Assembly (NCBI GenBank): GCA_013329355.1
Contig: DUKK01000232.1
Span: 1-8,011, forward strand
DNA length: 8,011 nucleotides
Source: Candidatus Poseidoniaceae archaeon
GTDB lineage: Archaea; Thermoplasmatota; Poseidoniia; Poseidoniales; Poseidoniaceae
Direction of reading: 5' to 3'
Part shown: positions 1 to 7,889 of the stretch, in pieces
How positions within the stretch are numbered: position 1 is the stretch's first letter
Layout of the letters: each line of letters begins with the position of its first letter
Translations under genes and position numbers: made by a program
Notes under the pieces: generated by a model
Database searches by the model: none
The model's input: the letters and a program-made list of their open reading frames with translations, nothing else
Told to the model about the DNA's origin: nothing

Positions 1-75
1 CTGTCCCGTTTCGCAATCCGTGATATGGGTAAGACAGTCGCTGCCGGTGTCTGTTTGAAGATTGAAAAGAAGTGA
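1..75 (+). CDS. tuf: Elongation factor 1-alpha (aEF1A), C-terminal end only
   Basis: The first frame reads 24 codons ending in TGA at 73-75. They begin LSRFAIRDMGKTVAAGVCLK and finish IEKK. The RFAIRDMGxTVAAG motif is the last beta-strand region of domain 3 of archaeal and eukaryotic EF-1alpha; bacterial EF-Tu has a related but different ending. The protein is the GTPase that delivers aminoacyl-tRNA to the ribosome. The gene starts outside the window, so the G domain and GTP motifs cannot be checked. rps10 follows 37 bases later on the same strand with its own Shine-Dalgarno, the usual archaeal order, so the two are probably co-transcribed. The identification is firm despite the short fragment because the motif is highly conserved. 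Confidence 0.95.
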   Translation: MSRFAIRDMGKTVAAGVCLKIEKK

Positions 76-100
76 TTCTAAAGTTAAGGTTTGACAGGTT

Positions 101-105
101 GGAGG
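101..105 (+). promoter_or_regulatory. Shine-Dalgarno sequence of rps10 (GGAGG)
   Basis: GGAGG lies seven bases before the TTG at 113 and only one base before an in-frame TTG at 107. Normal spacing selects 113 as the start. There is no ATG or GTG near this position in the frame, so the start is a TTG in either case. Confidence 0.8.
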
Positions 106-112
106 ATTGAAT

Positions 113-442
113 TTGGCAGCAGTTACAATCATCAAACTGACTGGCGAAAACCACAAAGATATTGATCGCGTTGCCAACCAAATTAAGACAATTTGTGACG
201 CTGGTGGAATCTCACTGCGTGGACCAATACCACTACCAACCAGAAGACTAGTCGTCCCCGTTAGGAAAGCTCCAGATGGAGAGGGCAGTGAAACCTACGA
301 CCATTGGGAATTACGTGTTCACAAGCGCCTGCTTGAGATGGACATCAACTCCGGTAAGGATGAGTCGGCGCTTCGACAGGTTACCAGGATAGAGATTCCC
401 GACACTGTCAGTATTGAACTTTCAATGCGTGTTGCGAACTGA
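113..442 (+). CDS. rps10: Small ribosomal subunit protein uS10 (S10p/S20e)
   Basis: This is a component of the 30S subunit head that helps form the tRNA-binding region. Starting from TTG 113 the protein has 109 residues; an in-frame TTG at 107 would add two. Diagnostic uS10 motifs are present in order: an N-terminal strand VTIIKLTG, the segment GPIPLPTRRLVVPVRKAPDGEG, where the PLPT loop and the RK-S/A-PDGEG stretch are hallmarks of archaeal and eukaryotic S10, then DHWELRVHKRL, and a C-terminal strand IPDTVSIELSM. Archaeal S10 is usually about 100-105 residues, so the length is normal. The gene lies directly downstream of EF-1alpha, the common archaeal arrangement, and probably shares its transcript. 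Its TGA stop is one base from the stop of the convergent GINS gene. The only unusual feature is the TTG start. Confidence 0.96.
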   Translation: MAAVTIIKLTGENHKDIDRVANQIKTICDAGGISLRGPIPLPTRRLVVPVRKAPDGEGSETYDHWELRVHKRLLEMDINSGKDESALRQVTRIEIPDTVSIELSMRVAN

Positions 443-443
443 G

Positions 444-1472
444 TCAAAGACTCTCTACCTCAGCTACGCCCGATTCAACTAACCAGTCAGCAGTATCTTT
501 GTCGATAAAGTGTATATCATCCTCTTCCAGAGCGATCTCTACGCCATCTCCCAATACAATTGGCTCTGGTAAGGACTGAACAATCCTAATGCGAATCATC
601 ACCTCTTCGGTATTAGTTGTCGATGTGCTTTCTTCAGCACTCTCTACCGCTGATAAATCGGTCAGGGTTTCGACAATTTTCTTTGGTTTCTTTTTAGACG
701 GTGCTAATTCCATCGCCGCCATGTGCTTGTCTGCACTATTCTCAGTAGACTTTTGCTTGAGTTTAGTATCTTCGTGAGAGGTATCCAGTCCCGATTTGAC
801 ATATTCGTCAATATCAGGCCACTCCTCATTGTAAATTCGATCCTCTTCATCATATTGTGAGTCGACTAACTCAATTTGTGGTTCCTCATCGTCAATTATC
901 AACTCTGGGGGTGATTGACCGGTTAAACCAGCCGGGCTTTCGATAAATGAGTCCAACTGCATCGTTCCTCTTGAGTGTTTTTTTCGCTCGGTCACCCCTT
1001 CAGCAAGGATGCCTTTTTGCATTGAATCCCAGTCAATCAATTTCTTGAATCGGTCCATTTGTGTTACAATTCCCGTGTAGAAGGCCTTCTCAGCAGGGTC
1101 GTGCCGTGCCCAATCCATTGGTGGTAAATCTTGATTCGTCCCGAGTTGAGAGTCGGTTCTCAGCGATTGCGAAGCAAGGTATTGCATCATTGAAACCAAT
1201 CGCTTCCTCGATAATTCGGATGCAATTCTACGAATATTGGCCTGACGTTTCTGAGCATTCTGCAATCGTAATCCAGTGGTTCCGTTCATAACCATGTCCT
1301 GAATTTCTGCGTCGATGCCGGCAAGCAGTCTGCCAACCATTTCCCAGAAATTTTGCCTTGGCAACGGAACTGGCATATGCCTTGATGCTTGTTGTCTTCT
1401 TGTGGCGAATAATTCCTCTTCGATATCGCGCGCCTGCGCTTTATCGAGAAATCTATTGTCCGCCATAGCCAT
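444..1472 (-). CDS. Archaeal GINS subunit, GINS51 (Psf1/Sld5) type, with long acidic linker
   Basis: This is a 342-residue protein. Residues about 10-150 are predicted helical, with an A-domain-like pattern: an amphipathic stretch at 41-62, then a basic run around 68-92 (LRLQNAQKRQANIRRIASEL, then SRKRL) where GINS proteins have their K/R-rich helix. Residues 292-340 match the small beta-rich GINS B domain: IRIRIVQSLPEPIVLGDG, then a D-I pair, then DTADWLVESGVAEVE, which corresponds to the family's 'AxxLIxxGxAE' ending. The A-then-B order points to GINS51 rather than GINS23. Residues about 178-290 form a low-complexity linker rich in Asp, Glu, Ser and Thr with a Lys patch at 260-265. Archaeal GINS activates MCM helicase and joins RecJ/Cdc45-like proteins at forks. 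A degenerate PCNA-interacting motif (TMQLDSFI, 170-177) opens the linker. The first ATG is at 1472, with a second in-frame ATG at 1466; neither has a clear Shine-Dalgarno, consistent with a short-leader or leaderless transcript. The assignment rests mainly on the B domain. An unrelated helical protein is possible but less likely. Confidence 0.72.
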   Translation of the reverse strand: MAMADNRFLDKAQARDIEEELFATRRQQASRHMPVPLPRQNFWEMVGRLLAGIDAEIQDMVMNGTTGLRLQNAQKRQANIRRIASELSRKRLVSMMQYLASQSLRTDSQLGTNQDLPPMDWARHDPAEKAFYTGIVTQMDRFKKLIDWDSMQKGILAEGVTERKKHSRGTMQLDSFIESPAGLTGQSPPELIIDDEEPQIELVDSQYDEEDRIYNEEWPDIDEYVKSGLDTSHEDTKLKQKSTENSADKHMAAMELAPSKKKPKKIVETLTDLSAVESAEESTSTTNTEEVMIRIRIVQSLPEPIVLGDGVEIALEEDDIHFIDKDTADWLVESGVAEVESL

Positions 1473-1568
1473 CGCTCAACTATGAAGGGACTTGAACATT
1501 AATACTCAAACATAACAACAACTGGTTCATAATCAAAGACCTCACCTCGCAGAGCGAGGTGGATTACC
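1473..1568. promoter_or_regulatory. Divergent intergenic region between GINS and surface-protein genes
   Basis: These 96 bases must hold the promoters of both flanking genes, which are read in opposite directions. No canonical archaeal BRE/TATA box (TTTAWATA) is present on either strand. The best AT-rich candidate is around 1498-1506 (ATTAATAC), which is similar when read on either strand. A second, weaker candidate for the plus strand is TCATAATC at 1527-1534. If the first is used, the plus-strand transcript would start near 1525-1530 and include the hairpin at 1543-1561. If the second is used, the leader would be too short to contain the whole stem. The promoter positions are guesses; the divergent layout itself is certain. 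Confidence 0.35.
1543..1561 (+). promoter_or_regulatory. Hairpin sequestering the ribosome binding site of the surface-protein gene
   Basis: CACCTCGC (1543-1550) and GCGAGGTG (1554-1561) are perfect reverse complements separated by AGA, giving an 8-bp GC-rich stem with a three-base loop; a T-G wobble (1542, 1562) can extend it. The 3' arm contains GAGGTG (1556-1561), a good Shine-Dalgarno that ends seven bases before the ATG at 1569. In the folded RNA the whole ribosome binding site would be paired. The 5' arm therefore acts as an anti-Shine-Dalgarno. The pairing is seen directly; a role in limiting translation is inferred and depends on the transcript starting upstream of 1543. Confidence 0.6.
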
Positions 1569-4500
1569 ATGGCAAGCCGATTTCCGTCACCAAATCACTG
1601 GGCTAGGCACTTAATCACCTCAGTACTTGTGTTGGTAATAATTACGACTCCATTGACAAACCTTGTTGCTGCAGACAGCGAATCATGGTCGCCCGAGCCG
1701 GTGCAAGTGTGGTCTGAAACCGAAGGCTTTGCACCCGCAGAAAATCAAAGTCATCTGGATGTGCAAGCGGCTGATTTACTGCAAGTACCGGCAAATCACA
1801 CCATTACTGATGCAAATTTAACGGTCTCATCACTATGGAACCCTATACCTTACCAAAACACGACATTTGGTTACAATCAACAGAGTCAATGGCACGGCAC
1901 GATAACTAATGTGGAAGAAAATTCAGCAGCATTGACGCTAGAAAAACTCAATGTGTCTAATATTGCAGAGGATTTTGAACAAGTTTCAGCAGTTCCTGAC
2001 GGCGGCTGGTTGCCCAGTGGTCGTGACGGCGAGGTATGGATGATTGCTGGAATCGATACGCCAATTCCCAGTAATTCTGGTATGTCAATACCAGACAAGG
2101 GATTTCAGAACAGCTCATTTCTAGCTACTACAGGTGCTGGGGATTTGGGTCCAGGCGTTGATGCGTGTATTCATAGTCCAGTAATCGATGTACCAAGAGT
2201 AATCAATAACTATACTGTGTCTTTTCAGCACTGGACTGCTTTAGACATTTCAGATTCAGTTGACTTGAGTTACCGTAATGCAAACCAAGTTTGGATTAGC
2301 CTACCATTAACAAATAATCTCAATCCAGTAAGTGATCAGTGGGAACAAGTAAACATCTCACTTGACAGTATCTTTAATCAAGCACAATCAACAACAAATT
2401 TCCGATTTTGTATCTCAACTAGTCAATCGAATGTATTGCGTGGCGGTTGGTTTATTGATCAATTGGAATTGTTTAACGAAGGCGATCAAATGGGTGCGTG
2501 GTTTCACGGAAACTTTTCGGGTGATTACCTTCCATATGCAGCATCTGAATTTATTTTGCCAGCCAATCTGTCTAATTTCCCCTACCTTGATGAGTTAGAA
2601 ATCAATCTAAACTGGGATATTCAGGGTTACCTACACGATTATCTATTCGTTGAATTTTCTTTTGACAACGGTCAATCTTGGAATCCTATATCCGGTAATT
2701 ACGGCATCCCTGGCTTAGGAGTGTGGCATAACGGTAATCTGTATTACACGGAATCAAGAGGCTGGATTCCTGTCTATCTGCCAATAGTTCACAACTTTAC
2801 GAATTCAGGAGGTTTGAATCACACGCTGTTCAAGTTTACCATTTATACCAATGCTGGGATAAATTATGGCGGTGCAACCTCATCTGGTTGGGAAGGCCTT
2901 GCTCTTGATCAATTGGTATTTCATCACAACAGGGGTAGCAGCAGTGCTCAGAGCCAGGTTTTTCATGATTTCAATAATATACCAAATATTGCATTTAACT
3001 CATCAGATGGCTGGCTATCCAGCATAACCCCGGAGACCAATCAGTGGCAATGGACACACATTATGGGACTCAGTGCCCAGCATTACCAAGTATTCTCATT
3101 CGATACCTTTGATGAGCTACCTTTGGGTTGGTCAGTCTCTGCTCAGAGCGACAGCCAGTGGGAATATGGTAAACTTCCACCTAACCGGATATACGGACCT
3201 GATGCATGGTCATCTGGTGAAAATGGTATTGGCATTGCGCTAGATGGTCGGCATGACAATGAAATGTATACCCATCTAGTATCACCAGAATACACTATCC
3301 CGCCGAATTCATCTGCTCGCTTGTCATTCAATAGTTGGATATGCACCGAGGCTAACTGGGATGGCGGAGCAGTATCAGTATCTACTGACGGGGGCATCAA
3401 TTGGTGGTTTTTACCACCCCAGGTTAGCGATTTCCACGATCAAATATCAACAGCCAATACAAATTCACCTTTTTATGGTGAAGGGATATTAGACGGCTCT
3501 ACAATTCCCGGAAGTTGTCGCAATTCATCACTGCCTTTCCAACATAAACAATACGACATCTCTAATTTATCCGGTGTTGATGTTAGATTCCGCTATAGTT
3601 TCTTCGCCGATCAACTGGTTGAACTCGATGGTTGGTATATTGATGATGCTGGAATTGAAATTGATGTATTCACAAATTATGGAACCTGGTTATCTCAACC
3701 AATATATCCAGATTCAAACTTTGGCTGGGGACGAGTAGATGGTCTGGTTAACGAGCCGCTTGGAACTGCGGTAACCTTCGACGTAGTTGATCAGCTATCC
3801 GGTAACACTATCGCTGGCTACGAAAATCTGACCTTGCCAATTGATTTAAGGCTGAACCCGCTAGAATATAGCGCTATACAGATAAGGGCAAAGTTATCCA
3901 GCAATAATCACTTCGTTACGCCATCTTTGGTCAAGCTAGAGGTTGGTGTTGCCTCGTATTTCGATAGCTACCATGCTAAACATTTGGTCAACAACCAGCA
4001 ACTGAATATTACCGATGACGGAGTAATTACTTCCGGTAGTGAATTAGCATTCGCCATTGCAACTCAATCAACTTGTCCGGCAATCGATGCAAGGATAACA
4101 ACAGTTGGCACCAATGTTGCGTATTCTTCAAATTATTTTTCTATGGACTATAATTTTGAGCAAGATGAGTTCAGCATAAGTGAGTTCAACAATCATAACC
4201 TCATACCTTCATTGGATGATATTATCACAGTGTCGCTTGATGAGACTTCAGGACTGACCTATTTTCACTATCTGCCGCAATGCGTATTGCCAACAAAGAA
4301 TTTGACAATATCACTCGAGCATGATAACACCGTTTTGTATGCTGATAATACATTATCAGTTATTGAACACCTATATTTAGCAGAGTCTTTCGCTTCAATA
4401 TCGCTTGATGACATTCCCTACAGCAGTGACGCTGATGGAAATTATCTACTTACTCTTGAGGCCAACCAGCAGTTGAACGTGACCTACAATGTGTTAACAC

Positions 4501-7500
4501 CAATCCATGCAGGCAATCAGGGAAATAGTGTTACCTCCAACATTCTCCTTGAACTGAGGTCTTCATCAGGAGGAACATTACATTCATTACACAATAATCA
4601 ACTTGTTGCTACTTACTCAAATTCACTCAGCAATCACAATATTGTCACCGACAGTGAATGTCACAATCAGCCGATGTATACCACTTCACTATCAATAGAT
4701 GCGAGAATTTCGATGTGTTCCGTCACTTTTGTAACGTCTTCATCAGTCGACGTCAAGCTAATCGACCTCAGTGCGGTTTCCCCAGTAAGTGAGTTTACCG
4801 TTATCTTGAATCCCCTTCAACTTAATTCGGTTAAGCATGGAATTGAGAATATCTCAAGCGATCACGTAATTTCTTTACCGGTATCTGTAACAAGTGACTT
4901 CGGCGCAGCAACCACCACATTTGATTACGAAACTTACCTCCACCACATCGATCGAATTACCAACATCAACCGTTCTCAGTGGCTACCTGGTGAGGAGTTG
5001 TCTGTTGAGACATCACATGTGAGATTTAATCCTCTAACGATGAGTGATTATGGCTATGTCATTGACCGAGTGGTGCTGACAGGGGCCGCTGCGCCAAATC
5101 CGAATGACGCCAAATTTGTAATTGAGGTTTCAGAGTTATACTCATCTTCACCAATCTTCAGGATAACATCAGGTGCCGACAAATTATCCATCAATCAACA
5201 TAAATCGTGGGTTGATTGTAGCGATGGTTACTGTTTGATTTATTGGGCCTTACAGAGTAATTGGTTACTCAATGATATCGATGATATCGCTTGGCTGGTT
5301 ACCTCAACAGATGGGGACGGTAGTGCGACTGGACCCGCTGTTTTGGTTCGTGATACCCAATTTAATGAGGTTGAAAATGACTTGGAAGTGTTCGAACTTA
5401 CCGTTCTTGATGATTACAATAACGATATTAGCGATTGGACAAACCAAAATTGGCCATACAGACTTTCTGATGGTGCTACATTACAAGTAAACGGTAAAGT
5501 CAGATTTGAAGGTGTACCAGATGCTTACCTCAATCAAAATGACGCTGAGGTAGAAGTTCGGCTCACTGCGGTACAACTTAATCCCGCAAATGGGATGTTG
5601 GACACATCACTTAATTGGACGGTTTCATGGTTCACCGAGGTAAGTGTAGATGGGTTGTTTTCAGTGACAGCTTCAACACCCGGCATGGGGCAAGTTCCGT
5701 CTAATACCAATATCGTAATCTCTGCTCACATCTCTAGAGTGGGGCCGCCCTCCGAGGTAAATAGTGGCGCAGTCGATCATACATCCGTTAATATGAAGAC
5801 ACGATTTATCTTTGATACTGCTGATCCCGTGGTTAAGTCAATAAGCATTTATGATCCAGCAGGATTAACTCCAGCCGATGGTCACATTTGGACCCTGGAT
5901 CAGGATATTCCAATTCAGGTGGTTATCGAAGATGTAGAGGGCCTTGATACAGAATTAGTTGTTTACACATGGGCTGAATACGCTGATGATATAAACGGAG
6001 ATGGGGTGATGGATGAGATAGAATATCGTGTTACTACAGTATCGGTAAACTATGCGTCGAGCCTCGCAGTAGTGGACATTCCAGCGGTATCTTGGCAGGA
6101 GGTAAAGGGGCCATTTGAGTCTGGCAGACTTAGTGTCGTGTTAGCAATTGATGATTTGGCAGGTAATGGTCTTCAAAATGGTGGTAATTTCGGTGAAACC
6201 AATGACTCGGCGACAATAATTGTTCAAGATCAACTGCAAACTCTGATCGATACATCTGCATTGTCACTGGATTTAGTTGAAGGTAATATCTTACCCTCTA
6301 ATAAACACACATTCACGTACTCTCTTACGGATTATAACGGCATCAACTCTCTCGACAGGATTTCGATTGCACTAGTTGGACGGGAATCTCCTGACCACTG
6401 TAACATCGATTACATTCCACGTACCGATGTTGTCAACTATGATGTCAACTGTTTTGAAGAACAACCCGAGGTCAAAATCTCACAGATTTCTGGCCTGCAG
6501 AAATGGTATGTTGAGACCGAATTTTATCTTAGTTGGTCAGCGGTTATAGACAACCAAAACCTAACCGGAATTCCCTCGTTGAAAGTATTCGATGACGGTC
6601 AGGATTTGATGCTCGGCACATCATACATCAGAGGTTTATCATGGCAGGTGAACTCAGCAGTTGCAGTCGACAACATCCTATTCACTGATACTGTAGAACC
6701 TATTGGGGTGACACTAAACTCAACATTATCGGCTAATCCAGGTGACCTTGTTGTCGCAACTAGCAAGTTATACCATAACCGTACCAATATACTCCTTCGT
6801 ACTTTATCACAAAGTGACGAATTTGGTTGCTTAGTTAATGGAGTGTCACAGCCGATGGAGGCGTTGGATTTTGTCAACGGTCACATAAATTGTTACCATG
6901 AAATCCCGCCAAATACCGCAGTGGCAAGTTATCAAATTGTCATTTGGACCTCATCGGCTAATTCGTCATACTATGACAGCAAAACTGGTATCATCAATAT
7001 CGATAATGACCAACCGGTTTTGCAGTTAGAGTTACAGGATTTATTGCGGATTGATTCGAATCAATTAACTCAGGTAATGTTCGAAGGTCAAATTCTTGAA
7101 TCAATGCCGATAATCAATCAACAATTGACAGTTAACTGGAACCTTATGCGTAACGGAGTAATTATTAATTCCCAACCCTTTACTATTGATGTCGAGTTAC
7201 ACAAGGCCAGTGAGGGACACTATGATTTTGCAGGCTTGGTCAATTTAGGGCACGTTGCCAACCATACTTTGATGGAGAATGATGAATTAATAATATGGTT
7301 ATCATTTAATGATAATTCTGGCCAATCCTTACTTGGCTTTGCCACGATAAACGAGCCACTAATGCCAAGAATTACCTGGTTTGAGTTCTTACCGACAATC
7401 AATTTGGTCGAGTTGCGGAGCGACAAACCAACTGCTGGTGAAACACTGATTATCGCAACAAGGATAGTTAATACTGGGTTAGAATCTGGCAATGTTACAG

Positions 7501-7889
7501 TGAATCTCTATGATGATTCTGGATTGTTGCTCCAACACCGGACGATTTATCTTGACGGCGGAAAATGGGAGTTAGTAGAATGGGATGTTGAAGCTTGGAC
7601 AACTGGTGATATTACCATAACAATTGGTCTAGAGAATCACTCTGAATCTGCGTCACTGACTATCAAGGACGTTGCAGAGTTTGAGTCGCAGCAAGAGGAT
7701 TTAATTGGGACACTGGGATTAGTAGTTATCTTATTGATTATCGTACTTGGTGGTTTTGCTTATGCGTATTTACAACGGGCAAAAGAATTGGAACAGTACA
7801 CCAAACATCACCTTGAACAAATCGCGCTGCGAAAGCGCGAGATAAGTAATACTGCGCGAAAACCTATCACTACCTCGGAAGAGGAATAG
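1569..7889 (+). CDS. Giant secreted, membrane-anchored multidomain surface protein
   Basis: This is a 2106-residue envelope protein. Residues 1-35 form a Sec signal peptide: Arg/His-containing start, hydrophobic core about 15-33, likely cleavage after VAA. Residues 135-302, 308-452 and 510-700 are jelly-roll regions like those of MAM and immune-inhibitor-A C-terminal domains. They carry SxDxGxxW motifs (364-371, 605-612) and end in GGWFIDQLEL, LALDQLVF and DGWYIDDAGI. A further beta domain follows at about 710-797, then a long run of unassigned Ig-like segments to about 1930. Residues 1474-1485 (DINGDGVMDEIE) fit an EF-hand calcium loop. Residues 1944-2034 resemble CARDB. A transmembrane helix at 2045-2068 and a charged 38-residue tail follow, giving an outside-N, inside-C topology. 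All 14 cysteines are external and fall in seven close pairs, and about thirty N-x-S/T sequons suggest glycosylation. I see no HExxH or other catalytic motif, so adhesion, ligand binding or envelope structure is likelier than proteolysis. The ATG start is supported by GAGGTG at 1556-1561. The gene is complete; its specific function is unknown. Confidence 0.85.
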   Translation: MASRFPSPNHWARHLITSVLVLVIITTPLTNLVAADSESWSPEPVQVWSETEGFAPAENQSHLDVQAADLLQVPANHTITDANLTVSSLWNPIPYQNTTFGYNQQSQWHGTITNVEENSAALTLEKLNVSNIAEDFEQVSAVPDGGWLPSGRDGEVWMIAGIDTPIPSNSGMSIPDKGFQNSSFLATTGAGDLGPGVDACIHSPVIDVPRVINNYTVSFQHWTALDISDSVDLSYRNANQVWISLPLTNNLNPVSDQWEQVNISLDSIFNQAQSTTNFRFCISTSQSNVLRGGWFIDQLELFNEGDQMGAWFHGNFSGDYLPYAASEFILPANLSNFPYLDELEINLNWDIQGYLHDYLFVEFSFDNGQSWNPISGNYGIPGLGVWHNGNLYYTESRGWIPVYLPIVHNFTNSGGLNHTLFKFTIYTNAGINYGGATSSGWEGLALDQLVFHHNRGSSSAQSQVFHDFNNIPNIAFNSSDGWLSSITPETNQWQWTHIMGLSAQHYQVFSFDTFDELPLGWSVSAQSDSQWEYGKLPPNRIYGPDAWSSGENGIGIALDGRHDNEMYTHLVSPEYTIPPNSSARLSFNSWICTEANWDGGAVSVSTDGGINWWFLPPQVSDFHDQISTANTNSPFYGEGILDGSTIPGSCRNSSLPFQHKQYDISNLSGVDVRFRYSFFADQLVELDGWYIDDAGIEIDVFTNYGTWLSQPIYPDSNFGWGRVDGLVNEPLGTAVTFDVVDQLSGNTIAGYENLTLPIDLRLNPLEYSAIQIRAKLSSNNHFVTPSLVKLEVGVASYFDSYHAKHLVNNQQLNITDDGVITSGSELAFAIATQSTCPAIDARITTVGTNVAYSSNYFSMDYNFEQDEFSISEFNNHNLIPSLDDIITVSLDETSGLTYFHYLPQCVLPTKNLTISLEHDNTVLYADNTLSVIEHLYLAESFASISLDDIPYSSDADGNYLLTLEANQQLNVTYNVLTPIHAGNQGNSVTSNILLELRSSSGGTLHSLHNNQLVATYSNSLSNHNIVTDSECHNQPMYTTSLSIDARISMCSVTFVTSSSVDVKLIDLSAVSPVSEFTVILNPLQLNSVKHGIENISSDHVISLPVSVTSDFGAATTTFDYETYLHHIDRITNINRSQWLPGEELSVETSHVRFNPLTMSDYGYVIDRVVLTGAAAPNPNDAKFVIEVSELYSSSPIFRITSGADKLSINQHKSWVDCSDGYCLIYWALQSNWLLNDIDDIAWLVTSTDGDGSATGPAVLVRDTQFNEVENDLEVFELTVLDDYNNDISDWTNQNWPYRLSDGATLQVNGKVRFEGVPDAYLNQNDAEVEVRLTAVQLNPANGMLDTSLNWTVSWFTEVSVDGLFSVTASTPGMGQVPSNTNIVISAHISRVGPPSEVNSGAVDHTSVNMKTRFIFDTADPVVKSISIYDPAGLTPADGHIWTLDQDIPIQVVIEDVEGLDTELVVYTWAEYADDINGDGVMDEIEYRVTTVSVNYASSLAVVDIPAVSWQEVKGPFESGRLSVVLAIDDLAGNGLQNGGNFGETNDSATIIVQDQLQTLIDTSALSLDLVEGNILPSNKHTFTYSLTDYNGINSLDRISIALVGRESPDHCNIDYIPRTDVVNYDVNCFEEQPEVKISQISGLQKWYVETEFYLSWSAVIDNQNLTGIPSLKVFDDGQDLMLGTSYIRGLSWQVNSAVAVDNILFTDTVEPIGVTLNSTLSANPGDLVVATSKLYHNRTNILLRTLSQSDEFGCLVNGVSQPMEALDFVNGHINCYHEIPPNTAVASYQIVIWTSSANSSYYDSKTGIINIDNDQPVLQLELQDLLRIDSNQLTQVMFEGQILESMPIINQQLTVNWNLMRNGVIINSQPFTIDVELHKASEGHYDFAGLVNLGHVANHTLMENDELIIWLSFNDNSGQSLLGFATINEPLMPRITWFEFLPTINLVELRSDKPTAGETLIIATRIVNTGLESGNVTVNLYDDSGLLLQHRTIYLDGGKWELVEWDVEAWTTGDITITIGLENHSESASLTIKDVAEFESQQEDLIGTLGLVVILLIIVLGGFAYAYLQRAKELEQYTKHHLEQIALRKREISNTARKPITTSEEE

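Noticed and set aside
589..1291. Plus-strand open frames at 589-777 and 1061-1291 inside the GINS gene
   Set aside because: They lie antisense to a longer frame with recognisable domains, show no protein-like family motifs and have no ribosome binding sites.
5272..5289. Tandem 9-base repeat ATGATATCG twice
   Set aside because: It simply encodes part of NDIDDIAW within the surface protein and does not continue; likely chance.
1886..7492. Several open frames of 70-92 codons on the minus strand and in other plus frames inside the surface-protein gene
   Set aside because: All are short, overlap a continuous 2106-codon frame, and have no recognisable motifs, so they are shadows.
1569..7889. Possible M6-type metalloprotease in the surface protein
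   Set aside because: Only the accessory jelly-roll domains resemble that family; no HExxH zinc motif was found on reading the whole protein.
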